Positions 45,853 through 55,295 are shown, counted from the stretch's first letter. The stretch: DNA of 55,502 nt from Streptomyces sp. JJ66 (GCF_019303495.1 NZ_JAEVFI010000032.1:9616-65117); one strand, 5' to 3'. A program made the numbers and translations. Notes: generated from the letters alone by a model not told the origin.

Positions 45853-46362
45853 TCATACCCGGGTGGTGAGGGTGTGGCGTTCGAGGTTCAGGAGGTGGGT
45901 TTTGCGGGGGAGGCCGCCGCCGTAGCCGGTGAGGGCGCCGGAGGCGCCGATGACGCGGTGGCAGGGGACGATGATCGACACCGGGTTGCGGCCGTTGGCC
46001 AGGCCCACGGCACGGGCGGCGGTGGGGCGGCCGATGCGGGCGGCGAGTTCGCCGTAGTGGACGGTCTCGCCGTAGGGGATGTCACACAGCGCGGCCCACA
46101 CGGCGCGCTGGAACGGGGTGCCGGACAGGGCGAGCGGCACGGTGAACGCCGTCCGGTCGCCCGCGAAGTACTCCGCGAGCTGGGTGGCTGCGGCGGTGAG
46201 GGCGGGGCTGGTGGCGTCGGGGGCGCCGAAGGTGTGCTCGGGCGGGCGGTGCCGCTGGTCACGCAGGTAGACGCCGCTGAGGACGCCGCCGGTCGCCACC
46301 AGGGTGAGCGGGCCGACGGGGCTGTCCACCACGGTGTGGGTGCGCTCGGAGTGCTCGGTCAT
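45853..46362 (-). CDS. ogt: Methylated-DNA-protein cysteine methyltransferase
   Basis: 169 aa. Active-site IIVPCHRVIGASGALTGYGG (PCHR Cys at about 132). It repairs O6-alkylguanine by taking the alkyl group on this Cys. The N-terminal part is the usual short Ogt domain. ATG 46362; upstream longer reading lacks a site. Confidence 0.95.
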   Translation of the reverse strand: MTEHSERTHTVVDSPVGPLTLVATGGVLSGVYLRDQRHRPPEHTFGAPDATSPALTAAATQLAEYFAGDRTAFTVPLALSGTPFQRAVWAALCDIPYGETVHYGELAARIGRPTAARAVGLANGRNPVSIIVPCHRVIGASGALTGYGGGLPRKTHLLNLERHTLTTRV

Positions 46363-46440
46363 GGCTCCAGCCTGGCACTGCCGGACGCAGGGTACTGGCG
46401 GGTTTCGGACCCGGCGGTGACCTTGGCCACCGGACACGCC

Positions 46441-47619
46441 CTAGGTTCCGGGGACGGTTTCCAGGGTGACGTCGGACTGGGGGCGGGAGTCGGTGGCGAT
46501 CGAGCGGCGCAGGGCCTCGTGCAGCGCGGTGGGGGTGAGGACACCGGCGAAGCGGTCGCCGTCCAGCACCGCGATCCAGCCCGCGTCGTACTGGAGCATC
46601 GTGGCGAACGCCTGCTTGAGGGAGTCGCCCAGCGGCAGCCAGGCGTCCATGCGGCGGGCGTGGTCGCGGACGGTGCCCTGGTGGCCCTTGCGGAGAGCCC
46701 CGTTCTGGGCCTGCTCCAGGGTGTCCGCGCCGACCCAGCCGTGCAGGGCGTCGGCGTCGTCCAGGACGACGGCCCACGCGGCGTCGGCGGCGCGCAGCCG
46801 GGCGGATGCGGCCACCAGCGGGTCGTCGAGGGAGACGACCGGAGGTTCGGCCAGGTCGGCGCGCTCGATCGGGGTGACGGACAGCCGCTTGAGCCCCCGG
46901 TCGGCGCCGACGAACTGGGCGACGTACGGCGTGGCGGGGGCGCCCAGAATGCGGGCGGGGGAGTCCAGCTGCTCGATGCGGCCCGCGCCGTAGACGGCGA
47001 TGCGGTCCCCGAGGCGCACGGCCTCCTCGATGTCGTGCGTGACGAACAGCACCGTCTTGCGGACCTCGGACTGGAGCTTCAGGAACTCGTTTTGCAGGTG
47101 CTCGCGCACCACCGGGTCCACCGCGCCGAACGGCTCGTCCATCAGCAACACCGGCGGGTCGGCCGCCAGCGCGCGGGCGACGCCGACGCGCTGGCGCTGG
47201 CCGCCGGAGAGCTGGTCGGGGTAGCGCCCGCCGAACGTGGCCGGGTCCAGACCGACGAGGTCGAGCAGCTCGGCGGCGCGGCGGCGGGCGTCGGCCCGGG
47301 AGCGGCCGAGCAGCAGCGGCACCGTCGCGGTGTTGTCCAGCACCGTCTTGTGCGGGAACAGGCCCACCTGCTGGATGACGTAGCCGATGCGGCGGCGCAG
47401 CCGTACCGGGTCGATCGACGCGATGTCCTCGCCGTCCAGCAGGATGCGGCCCGCGCTCGGCTCGATCAGCCGGTTGACCATCTTCATCGTCGTCGTCTTG
47501 CCGCACCCGGAAGGCCCCACGAGCGTGACCAGCTCGCCCTCGGCGACCTCGAAGGACAGGTCGTCCACGGCGACGGTGCCGTCCGGGTAACGCTTGGCCA
47601 CGTGCTCGAATCGGATCAT
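46441..47619 (-). CDS. Betaine-type ABC transporter ATPase with CBS domains
   Basis: 392 aa. Walker A GPSGCGKTTTMKMV (about 36-49), LSGGQRQRVGVARAL, Walker B LLMDEPFGAVDP, then two CBS-like regions (about 250-380). OpuCA/ProV-type family. Divergent from two permeases and a binding protein. MIRFEHV start chosen for GGAAGGG six bases upstream. Confidence 0.9.
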   Translation of the reverse strand: MIRFEHVAKRYPDGTVAVDDLSFEVAEGELVTLVGPSGCGKTTTMKMVNRLIEPSAGRILLDGEDIASIDPVRLRRRIGYVIQQVGLFPHKTVLDNTATVPLLLGRSRADARRRAAELLDLVGLDPATFGGRYPDQLSGGQRQRVGVARALAADPPVLLMDEPFGAVDPVVREHLQNEFLKLQSEVRKTVLFVTHDIEEAVRLGDRIAVYGAGRIEQLDSPARILGAPATPYVAQFVGADRGLKRLSVTPIERADLAEPPVVSLDDPLVAASARLRAADAAWAVVLDDADALHGWVGADTLEQAQNGALRKGHQGTVRDHARRMDAWLPLGDSLKQAFATMLQYDAGWIAVLDGDRFAGVLTPTALHEALRRSIATDSRPQSDVTLETVPGT

Positions 47620-47673
47620 GCGCGCCCTTCCCTCGCCCGTCATTGTGTCACCCCCGGAGGTTAGGGTCGCGGG

Positions 47674-48414
47674 GTGACGAGCAGTGCGGGGCAGGCGAGC
47701 AGCTGTGTGGCCGCCAACGAGTGGATCTGCGCGGAGTACGTGCGTACGCGCAGCCAGGAGTTGGCCGACGCCACGGTGCAGCACGTGTGGATCACCGCCG
47801 TCTCGGTGGGCATCGCGCTGCTCATCGCCTTCCCGCTCGCGCTGCTCGCGCGGCGCTGGCGGGCCGCGGCCGGTCCCATCCTGGGCCTGACGACGGTGCT
47901 GTACACCATCCCGTCGCTGGCCATGTTCGCGCTGCTGCTGCCCGTGCTCGGGCTGTCGGCGGCCGTCGTCGTCACCGGGCTGGTGCTGTACTCGCTGACG
48001 TTGCTGGTGCGCAACATCCTCGCCGGGCTCGCCTCCGTGCCCGGCGAGACCCGGGAGGCGGCGCGCGGCATGGGGTACGGGCCGGTACGGCTGCTGCTGG
48101 GCGTCGAACTGCCGCTCGCGCTGCCCGGCGTGCTGGCGGGCGTGCGCATCGCCACCGTCTCCGCCGTGTCGCTGACGACGGTCGGCGCGATCGTCGGCTA
48201 CGGCGGGCTCGGCAACCTCATCTACAGCGGCATGCAGACCCTGTTCAAACCCGAGGTGCTGACGGCCTCCGTGCTGTGCGTGCTCCTCGCGGTGCTGTTC
48301 GACGTCGCGCTGCTCGGGGTGCAGCGGCTGCTGACACCGTGGTCCCGGAACCGGACCCGGCGGCGCTTTGGCGGGCGGTTCGCGCACCGGTTGCGCGTGG
48401 GGAAGGCGGTCTGA
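47674..48414 (+). CDS. Betaine-type ABC transporter permease 1
   Basis: 246 aa, five to six TM helices with the inner-membrane coupling loop EAARGMGYGPVRLLLGVELP. GTG 47674 lies 7 nt after TAGGGT (47662-47667), predicting a leaderless mRNA. Likely pairs with the next permease. Confidence 0.88.
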   Translation: MTSSAGQASSCVAANEWICAEYVRTRSQELADATVQHVWITAVSVGIALLIAFPLALLARRWRAAAGPILGLTTVLYTIPSLAMFALLLPVLGLSAAVVVTGLVLYSLTLLVRNILAGLASVPGETREAARGMGYGPVRLLLGVELPLALPGVLAGVRIATVSAVSLTTVGAIVGYGGLGNLIYSGMQTLFKPEVLTASVLCVLLAVLFDVALLGVQRLLTPWSRNRTRRRFGGRFAHRLRVGKAV

Positions 48415-48415
48415 G

Positions 48416-49132
48416 ATGGGCGTGCTGGGCGACACCTGGGCCTGGCTCACCGACGGCGCCCACTGGAGCGGCGCCGGCGGGGTGTGGCAGCGGCTGGGCG
48501 AACACCTGATGCTGACGGGGCTGTGCCTGGCCATCGCCTGCGCGCTGGCGCTGCCGCTCGCGCTGTGGCTCGGGCACATCGGACGCGGGGGCGCGCTCGC
48601 CGTCAACCTCTCCAATGCCGGGCGGGCCGTGCCCACGTTCGCCGTGCTCGTCCTGCTCACCCTCACCCCGCTCGGTGACTACGGAATGCTGCCGACCGTC
48701 GTCGCGCTCGTCCTGTTCGCCGTGCCGCCGCTGCTGACGAACGCCTACGTCGGCATGCGCGAGGCCGACCGGGACGTGGTGGAGGCCGCGCGGGGGATGG
48801 GCATGTCCGCCGGGCAGCTGCTGTGGCGCACCGAGCTGCCGCTCGCCTACCCGCTGATCATGACCGGGCTGCGCTCGGCCGCCGTCCAGATCGTCGCCAC
48901 CGCCACCCTGGCCGCGCTGCCCGGCGGGGGTGGGCTCGGGCGGGTCATCACCGCCGGTTTCCGCCGGTACGACACGCCGCAGGTGGTGGCCGGGGCCGTG
49001 CTCGTCGCGGCCCTCGCGCTGGCCGTCGAAGGGCTGCTGGTGCTGCTCGACCGCGTCTGCGACCCGATGCGCGGCCGGGCCAGGGCCGCCCGCGCGACGA
49101 CGCGGACCGCACCGCTGAAGGCCGCACTGTAA
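48416..49132 (+). CDS. Betaine-type ABC transporter permease 2
   Basis: 238 aa. Coupling loop EAARGMGMSAGQLLWRTELP and six TM segments; starts 1 bp after the previous stop. Together the permeases, ATPase and binding protein form an OpuC-like importer. Confidence 0.88.
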   Translation: MGVLGDTWAWLTDGAHWSGAGGVWQRLGEHLMLTGLCLAIACALALPLALWLGHIGRGGALAVNLSNAGRAVPTFAVLVLLTLTPLGDYGMLPTVVALVLFAVPPLLTNAYVGMREADRDVVEAARGMGMSAGQLLWRTELPLAYPLIMTGLRSAAVQIVATATLAALPGGGGLGRVITAGFRRYDTPQVVAGAVLVAALALAVEGLLVLLDRVCDPMRGRARAARATTRTAPLKAAL

Positions 49133-49162
49133 GCGCGGCCTTCCTCCGGCTGTCGCTTGGCA

Positions 49163-49208
49163 AACCGTCTGAACCAGCTGAACCGTCTGAACCAGCTGAA
49201 CCGTCTGA
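49163..49208. repeat. 18-bp tandem repeat, 2.5 copies
   Basis: AACCGTCTGAACCAGCTG at 49163-49180 and 49181-49198, then 10 bases of a third. It sits between permease and binding-protein genes, just before the latter's ribosome site. Each unit is two related 9-mers. Confidence 0.85.
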
Positions 49209-49228
49209 TCTGACCTGAGGAGTACCCC

Positions 49229-50218
49229 GTGAGACACCCGCGTCGCACCTTCCGTCCGCGCGGCACCGCGCTCGCCGCCACCGCCGCACTGGCCGCCGCG
49301 CTCACCGCCTGCGGCGGCGGGGGTGAGAGCCTGGAGGAGCAAGGGGGTCAGCCCACCGGCGAGGGCGGCGGTGACCAGGGCAGCCTCGTCATCGGCGCGG
49401 CCGGGTTCACCGAGTCCACGGTGCTGGCCCAGCTGTACGCGCAGGTCCTGGAAGACGCCGGGTACAACACCAGCGTGCAGCAGCTGACCACCCGCGAGCT
49501 GTACGAACCGGCGCTGGAGTCCGGAGACCTCGACGTCGTCCCCGAGTACGCGGCCACGCTCGCCGAGTTCCTCAACGCCAAGGTCAACGGGCCACAGGCG
49601 GCGGCCGAGAGCCCCGTGGCGTCGAACGACGTGCGGGAGACCGTCGCGGCGCTGCGCGAGCTGGCCGAGCCGCGCGGCCTGACCGTCCTTGAGCCCGGCG
49701 ACGCCGTGAACCAGAACGCGTTCGCGGTGACGGAGGAGTTCGCCGAGGAGCACGGCCTGAAGACGCTCAGCGACGTCGGCGAGGCGGGCCTGGAGATCCG
49801 GCTGGCAGCCGGTGACGAGTGCCCCGACCGGCCCTTCTGCCAGCCCGGGCTGGAGCAGACGTACGGCATCGACGTCGCCGCGCTGGACCCCAAGGGCGTC
49901 GGCAGCGTCCAGGCCAAGCAGTCCGTCGCCGACGGCGAGAACGACATGGTCCTGACCACCACCACGGACGCGACGCTGGACCAGTTCGGGCTCGTGCTGC
50001 TGGAGGACGACAAGAACCTCCAGAACGCGGACAACGTGCTGCCCGTCCTCAACACCCAGGACGCCGGTGACGACACGGTGGCGGCCACGCTGAACAAGCT
50101 GACCGCCCAGCTGACGACCAAGGACCTGACGGAGCTGAACCGTCAGGTGGACGCGGAGCGCCGCAAGGCGAGCGAGGTCGCGAGGGAGTACCTGGAAAGC
50201 CGTGACCTGGTGGGCTGA
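49229..50218 (+). CDS. Betaine-type ABC transporter substrate-binding lipoprotein
   Basis: 329 aa. Lipobox LTAC (Cys about 28) ends the signal peptide. The OpuAC/QAT-like domain begins near SLVIGAAGFTESTVLAQLYA; contains FCQPGLEQTY and LTTTTDATLDQFGL. Ligand could be glycine betaine, choline, carnitine or ergothioneine (EgtU-type). GTG with GAGGAG upstream. Confidence 0.9.
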   Translation: MRHPRRTFRPRGTALAATAALAAALTACGGGGESLEEQGGQPTGEGGGDQGSLVIGAAGFTESTVLAQLYAQVLEDAGYNTSVQQLTTRELYEPALESGDLDVVPEYAATLAEFLNAKVNGPQAAAESPVASNDVRETVAALRELAEPRGLTVLEPGDAVNQNAFAVTEEFAEEHGLKTLSDVGEAGLEIRLAAGDECPDRPFCQPGLEQTYGIDVAALDPKGVGSVQAKQSVADGENDMVLTTTTDATLDQFGLVLLEDDKNLQNADNVLPVLNTQDAGDDTVAATLNKLTAQLTTKDLTELNRQVDAERRKASEVAREYLESRDLVG

Positions 50219-50248
50219 CGGAGGCTCACCTCCCGCGGCCCGGCACGT

Positions 50249-50279
50249 CCCGCCGCAGGCCCGGGACGCCTGTGGCGGG
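50249..50279 (+). terminator. Hairpin after the binding protein gene
   Basis: 12-bp stem (one G-T pair) 50249-50260 with 50268-50279, 7-nt loop. Confidence 0.7.
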
Positions 50280-50357
50280 CGGCCCGCGAGGTGTTGAGAC
50301 GGGAAAGGGGCGGACGCGCCCTCCCGGGAGGACGCTACGCACGGTACATTCCGGCCC

Positions 50358-51167
50358 ATGCCACAAGGACGCCACCGGCAGGCTCCACCCCTGCACCAGC
50401 TGCTCGCACCGACGACGCTGGCCGTCGCCGCGCTGGCCTGCGCGGGCGGCGCCTGGCTCACCCAGGACGCGGTGCTGCCCGCCGCTTTGGCGACGGGGGC
50501 CGCGCTCAGCGCGGTCGCCGGGGCCGTGCTGCTGCGCCGCTGGGACCGGGACGCCGGGCGCCGCCTCGGTGAGGCGCAGGCCGAGCGCCGCAGCCTGGAG
50601 TGGCGCGTGGAGGAGCGGTACGCCGAGCTGGAGTGTGACCTGGACGACGCGCACGAGGCCCGCCACGCGCTGGAGACCGCGCTGCGGGAGAAGCGGGACG
50701 CGTTCGAGAAGCTGCGCACCGAGCACGCCGCGCTGTTGCGCCGGTACGCGCACGCCGAGACCGACCGCGCGTCCGCGCTGGAGGGGCGGCGGCAGCTGGC
50801 CCTGTCCGCCGCGACGCCCGCGCGGGCGCTGCTGCCGGGGCGTCCGTCCGCGCTGAGCGCCGAGGCGTTCCGCCGGGCGAACGCGGCTCTGGAGCGGCTG
50901 GCGGCGCCGCAGAAGCGGGCGGAGGCGCGGGCGGAGAAGTCGCGGGAGGCGGACGGGTTCGACTACTTCTCGGCGGGCGGGCAGCCCCGGAGCGGCGCGG
51001 CGGAGGTCATCGACCTGACGGAACGCGGGGAGGCGGCCGAACGCGGGGAGGCGGCCGAACGCGGGGAGGCGGCCGAACGCGGGGAGGCGGCCGAACGCGG
51101 GGTGGCGGCCGAACGCGGGGAGACGGCGGAGCCACCGGCACCGCGTCGGCGGCACCGCATCTCCTGA
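50358..51167 (+). CDS. Membrane protein with coiled coil and Glu-Arg-Gly-rich repeats
   Basis: 269 aa. Two TM segments (about 16-32 and 37-60), a coiled coil (about 62-130), a helical middle and a C-terminal array E-R-G-E-A-A in six copies (about 221-257). ATG 50358 lies 8 nt after TACATT (50345-50350). Not recognised; coiled-coil domain suggests assembly with itself or another protein. Confidence 0.7.
   Translation: MPQGRHRQAPPLHQLLAPTTLAVAALACAGGAWLTQDAVLPAALATGAALSAVAGAVLLRRWDRDAGRRLGEAQAERRSLEWRVEERYAELECDLDDAHEARHALETALREKRDAFEKLRTEHAALLRRYAHAETDRASALEGRRQLALSAATPARALLPGRPSALSAEAFRRANAALERLAAPQKRAEARAEKSREADGFDYFSAGGQPRSGAAEVIDLTERGEAAERGEAAERGEAAERGEAAERGVAAERGETAEPPAPRRRHRIS
51021..51128 (+). 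repeat. 18-bp tandem repeat, six copies
   Basis: GAACGCGGGGAGGCGGCC at 51021, 51039, 51057, 51075, then variants at 51093 and 51111. Codes for six E-R-G-E-A-A units. Expansion is in-frame. Confidence 0.9.
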
Positions 51168-51244
51168 CGCCCACGCGGCCCCCGGCAGCCGGTCAGCCCC
51201 AGCTGTCCCCGGCCCACGGCCCGGCCGACGCCGCTACGTGTCGC

Positions 51245-52387
51245 TCACTTGTCGATGTCGCCGACGACGAAGAAGAACGAGCCGAGAATGGCCACCATGT
51301 CGGCCACCAGCGTGCCGGGCAGGAGTTCCGTCAGGGCCTGGATGTTGTTGTAGGACGCCGAGCGGAGCTTCAGCCGGTACGGGGTCTTCTCGCCCTTGGA
51401 GACGAGGTAGTAGCCGTTGAGCCCGAGCGGGTTCTCGGTCCACGCGTAGGTGGCGCCCTCCGGGGCCTTCAGCACCTTCGGCAGGCGCTGGTTGACGGGG
51501 CCGGGCGGCAGGTCGGCGAGTCGGTCGAGGCAGGCGTCGGCGAGGTCGAGTGAGGCGTGCGTCTGGCCGAGCAGGACCTCGAAGCGGGCGAGGCAGTCGC
51601 CGCCGGTGCGGGTGACGACGCGCAGGGTGTCGCCGAGCGAGCCGTATGCGAGGTAGGGCTCGTCGCGGCGCAGGTCGAAGTCCACCCCGGAGGCGCGGGC
51701 GATGGGGCCGCTGACGCCGTAGGCGTGCACCGTCTCGGGGGCCAGCACGCCCACCCCGGCGGTGCGGGCGCGGAAGATCTCGTTGCCCAGGACGAGATCG
51801 TCGTAGACGGGCATGCGCGCGCGCACGGCGGCGACGGCGGCCCGGGTGCGTCCCAGCCACCCGGCGGGCAGGTCCTCCTTGAGGCCGCCGACGCGGTTGA
51901 ACATGTAGTGCATGCGCCCGCCGGACAGCTCCTCCATCACGTGCTGGAGGTCCTCGCGCTCGCGGAAGGCGTAGAACATCGGCGTGATGCCGCCCAGCTC
52001 CAGCGGGTAGGAGCCGAGGAACATCAGGTGGTTGAGCACCCGGTTCAGCTCAGCCAGCAGCGTGCGCAGCCACACCGCGCGCTCGGGCACCTCCATGCCG
52101 AGCATGCGCTCGACGGCGAGGACGACGCCCAGCTCGTTGGAGAACGCCGACAGCCAGTCGTGCCGGTTGGCCAGCACGATGATCTGCCGGTAGTCGCGCG
52201 CCTCGAACAGCTTCTCCGCGCCCCGGTGCATGTAGCCGACGACGGGTTCGGCGGCGCTGATCCGCTCGCCGTCCAGCACCAGGCGCAGCCGCAGCACGCC
52301 GTGGGTGGACGGGTGCTGCGGCCCGATGTTGAGCACCATGTCCGTGCTCTCGGCCGCGCCTCCGATGCCGACGGTCGTCTCAGTCAT
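51245..52387 (-). CDS. nuoD: NADH-quinone oxidoreductase subunit D-like, orphan
   Basis: 380 aa. NuoD-specific text NIGPQHPSTHGVLRL (about 20-34), YMHRGAEKLFE, LPPGPVNQRLPKVLKAPEG and C-terminal FFFVVGDIDK. No other nuo genes are adjacent. In Streptomyces a second, isolated nuoD is common. Starts at ATG 52387; divergent from a PH-domain gene. Confidence 0.92.
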   Translation of the reverse strand: MTETTVGIGGAAESTDMVLNIGPQHPSTHGVLRLRLVLDGERISAAEPVVGYMHRGAEKLFEARDYRQIIVLANRHDWLSAFSNELGVVLAVERMLGMEVPERAVWLRTLLAELNRVLNHLMFLGSYPLELGGITPMFYAFREREDLQHVMEELSGGRMHYMFNRVGGLKEDLPAGWLGRTRAAVAAVRARMPVYDDLVLGNEIFRARTAGVGVLAPETVHAYGVSGPIARASGVDFDLRRDEPYLAYGSLGDTLRVVTRTGGDCLARFEVLLGQTHASLDLADACLDRLADLPPGPVNQRLPKVLKAPEGATYAWTENPLGLNGYYLVSKGEKTPYRLKLRSASYNNIQALTELLPGTLVADMVAILGSFFFVVGDIDK

Positions 52388-52450
52388 GGGGCCAAGTCTG
52401 ACACCCCCGGCCCGGAGCGGACGCGGTGCTGTCCGCCTAGGCTGGAGCCC

Positions 52451-52978
52451 ATGCAGCAGCGAACAGGGGGAGGACCCGGCCCGGAGGTGGCCCGGGGCGC
52501 AACGGTGTCCCAGACGCCGGAGCAGTGGCGCGGGGTGGAACGGGCGCTGCTGCGGATGCGGCGCATGGTGCTGGTCACGACGATGGCCGCGCTGACGTTC
52601 GCCACGGCCGCCGTGCTCGGCCTGCCGCTCGGCCCGGTGTGGGCGCTGCCCGCGCTGCTGTGGCCCGCGCTCGCCGGGTGGGGCTGGTTCGCGCTGGCCC
52701 GCAACTGGCGCTCGTGGCGGTACGCCGAGCGGGCCGACGACCTGCTGATCAGCCGGGGCGTGCTGTGGCGCGAGCTGACCGTCGTCCCGTACGGGCGCAT
52801 GCAGCTGGTGGAGGTCACCTCCGGGCCGCTGGAGCGCAAGTACGGGCTGGCCCGGCTCCAGCTGCACACCGCCGCCGCGACGACGGACGCGACGATCCCC
52901 GGGCTCGTTCCCGCCGAGGCCGAGCGGCTGCGCGACCGGCTCACGGAACTGGGCGAGGCCCGCTCGGCGGGTCTGTGA
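52451..52978 (+). CDS. PH-domain (YdbS-like) membrane protein
   Basis: 175 aa. Two TM helices (about 42-60 and 66-82) then a bacterial PH domain (about 90-165) with LLISRGVLWRELTVVPYGRMQ. ATG 52451 lies 8 nt after TAGGCT. Stop overlaps the next gene (TGATG). Confidence 0.85.
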   Translation: MQQRTGGGPGPEVARGATVSQTPEQWRGVERALLRMRRMVLVTTMAALTFATAAVLGLPLGPVWALPALLWPALAGWGWFALARNWRSWRYAERADDLLISRGVLWRELTVVPYGRMQLVEVTSGPLERKYGLARLQLHTAAATTDATIPGLVPAEAERLRDRLTELGEARSAGL

Positions 52979-54408
52979 TGCCGGGCGCGCGGGAGACCCG
53001 CCCGGAGCCGGGGCACGCGGAGAGCCGCCCAGAGCCCGCGACGGCCGCCGAGCGCGCGGCGGAGGGCCACCCGGAGCCCGGGACGCGGGAGCGGGTGGCG
53101 TCGGCCGAGGGACGCAGGCTGCACCCGGTCACGCCGTGGCGGCGGACGTGGGCGCCGATAGCGGCGATGGCCGTGTTCGCGGCGCAGGACTACCAGCGCA
53201 CCCGCGAGTGGTTCGAGGCGCTGACCCTCGGCTGGCTGCTGCTGGCGTTCGCCGTGGTGGTGCCGGTGGCCGCCGGGTACGGGTTCTGGTCCTGGTGGGT
53301 GACGCACTACGCGGTCACCGACACCGAGCTGCGCATCCGCACCGGCATCGTCTTCCGCCGCGTGGCGCACCTGCGGCTGGACCGCATCCAGGCCGTGGAC
53401 GTCTCCCGGCCGCTGCTGGCCCGCGTGCTGGGCGTGGCGAAGCTCAAGCTGGACGTCGTCGGCACCAGCGCCAAGGACGAGCTGGCCTACCTCGGCGAGG
53501 CCGACGCCGTCGCCCTGCGCGCGGAGCTGCTGGCGCGGGCGGCCGGGATCGCCCCGGAGGCGGCGCCGCAGGCGGGCGAGGCACCGGAGCGGGAACTGCT
53601 GCGAGTGCCGCCGGGCATGCTGACCGTCGCCCTGCTGCTGATGGGCACCGGCTGGGGCTTCCTGCTGGCGCTGGCGGTGGGCCCGCTCGCGCTGTGGTGG
53701 TTCACCGGCAGCGTGACCGCCGCGCTCGCCACCGGGCTGCCGATGGCCGGTGGTGTGTGGAAGTCAACGGTCGGCCGCTACCTGACGGAGTACGACTGGA
53801 AGGTGGCCGAGTCCCCGGACGGCGTGCGCGTCGATCACGGGCTGCTCAACCGCGAGCACGCCACCGTGCCGCCCGGCCGGGTGCAGAGCGTGCGGCTGCG
53901 TGAACCGCTGCTGTGGCGCCGCCGGGGCTGGGTGCGGGTGGAGCTGGCCGTCGCGGGCGGCGGCGAGGCGGACACCCCGACGGTGCTGCTGCCGGTCGCC
54001 GAGTGGGCGGTGGCCGCACGGGTGGTGGCCCAGGCACTGCCCGGCGTGGACGTGACCGAGGCGGTGCGCGCGGTTCGCGGCGTGCCCCGGCGCGCCCGGT
54101 TCGCCGTACCGGTGTGGTGGCGCGGGTACGGGCACGGGGTGACGGACGCGGTGTTCGTCACCCGGCACGGGCGGCTCTCCCGCGTCCACGAACTGGTGCC
54201 GCACGCCAAGGTGCAGAGCGTGCGGCTGGCGCAGGGGCCGTGGGAACGCCGGCTGCGGCTGGCGAACGTGCACGTGGACCACGGCGCGAACGGCCACGTC
54301 ACCGTGCGGCTGCGCGACGCCGACGCGGCGCACGCTCTCGTCGCCGCCCAGGCCGACCGCTCCCGCACCGGCCGCCACACCGCCCGCCCGGAACGCTGGC
54401 TCACCTGA
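52978..54408 (+). CDS. Tandem PH-domain (YdbT-like) membrane protein
   Basis: 476 aa. A Glu/Arg-rich disordered N-terminus (about 1-50), TM segments near 60-75, 85-105, 215-260, and two or three PH domains (about 110-180, 270-340, 380-450), each with a VQSVRL-type strand. YdbS/YdbT pairs protect membranes in other bacteria; role here inferred. Confidence 0.85.
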   Translation: MPGARETRPEPGHAESRPEPATAAERAAEGHPEPGTRERVASAEGRRLHPVTPWRRTWAPIAAMAVFAAQDYQRTREWFEALTLGWLLLAFAVVVPVAAGYGFWSWWVTHYAVTDTELRIRTGIVFRRVAHLRLDRIQAVDVSRPLLARVLGVAKLKLDVVGTSAKDELAYLGEADAVALRAELLARAAGIAPEAAPQAGEAPERELLRVPPGMLTVALLLMGTGWGFLLALAVGPLALWWFTGSVTAALATGLPMAGGVWKSTVGRYLTEYDWKVAESPDGVRVDHGLLNREHATVPPGRVQSVRLREPLLWRRRGWVRVELAVAGGGEADTPTVLLPVAEWAVAARVVAQALPGVDVTEAVRAVRGVPRRARFAVPVWWRGYGHGVTDAVFVTRHGRLSRVHELVPHAKVQSVRLAQGPWERRLRLANVHVDHGANGHVTVRLRDADAAHALVAAQADRSRTGRHTARPERWLT

Positions 54409-54539
54409 GGGAGCCGCCGTTTTTGTTGCCGCGTGGCGCGGGCGGCACCAGGACGCGACGCGGCCGGAGCCGCGACCGACTGGCGCCGGAACGCCCAACC
54501 GGTTGCCGCCCGGAGCCGGAACGTCCGGCCGCCGCGCGG

Positions 54540-55295
54540 CTACGCGCCGCCGCCCCCGGTGCCACCCGCGCCGCCGCCCGCCGAGACCAGGCCTGTCTCG
54601 TAGGCCAGGACGACCGCCTGTACGCGGTCGCGCAGGCCGAGTTTGGCGAGGATGCGGCCGACGTGGGTCTTGACCGTCGCCTCCGAGAGCACCAGATGCG
54701 CGGCGATCTCGCCGTTGGACAACCCCTGGGCGACCAGCAGCAGCACCTCGCGCTCGCGGTCGGTGAGCCGTTCCAGTTCCGTGCCGCCCGCTGGCTCCTG
54801 CGCGCTGGGCAGCAGCGGCGAGAAGCGGTCGATGAGCCGCCGGGTGGTGGACGGCGCGACGACCGCGTCCCCGCTGTGCACGGCCCGGATCGCGGTCAGC
54901 AGCTCCCCGGGCGGCACGTCCTTGAGCAGGAAGCCGCTCGCTCCGGCCTTGAGCGCGGCGAAGGCGTACTCGTCCAGGTCGAAGGTGGTCAGGATCAGCA
55001 CGCGCGGGCCGCCGGGGCCGCCCTCGCCCCCCTGGCAGATGCGCCGGGTGGCCTCGACGCCGTCCATGACCGGCATGCGGATGTCCATGAGCACGACGTC
55101 CACGGCGGTGGCGCGCAGCGTCGCCAGCGCCTCCGCACCGTCCCCCGCCTCGGCGGCCACCGTCATGTCGGGCTGGGCGTCCAGCACCATGCGAAAGCCG
55201 GTGCGCAGCAACGCCTGATCATCAACGAGCATGACCCGGACGGGACCTGCCGGGGCCGGGGGCTGGGTAGGGGGCGGGTACGGGGAGGCAGTCAT
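54540..55295 (-). CDS. NarL/LuxR-type response regulator
   Basis: 251 aa. Receiver (about 19-135) with phospho-acceptor D71 in VLMDIRMP and K near 121 in GFLLKD; C-terminal LuxR HTH LTDREREVLLLVAQGLSNGE. A TAGGCT box (55303-55308 on the minus strand) ends 7 nt before ATG 55295, so leaderless. The histidine kinase is outside or absent. Confidence 0.92.
   Translation of the reverse strand: MTASPYPPPTQPPAPAGPVRVMLVDDQALLRTGFRMVLDAQPDMTVAAEAGDGAEALATLRATAVDVVLMDIRMPVMDGVEATRRICQGGEGGPGGPRVLILTTFDLDEYAFAALKAGASGFLLKDVPPGELLTAIRAVHSGDAVVAPSTTRRLIDRFSPLLPSAQEPAGGTELERLTDREREVLLLVAQGLSNGEIAAHLVLSEATVKTHVGRILAKLGLRDRVQAVVLAYETGLVSAGGGAGGTGGGGA

Noticed and set aside
47620..48666. N-terminal extension of the betaine ATPase gene
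   Set aside because: It is the antisense of permease genes, and a ribosome site precedes ATG 47619.
51021..51128. CRISPR-like periodic repeats
   Set aside because: The repeats are head to tail without spacers and encode protein.
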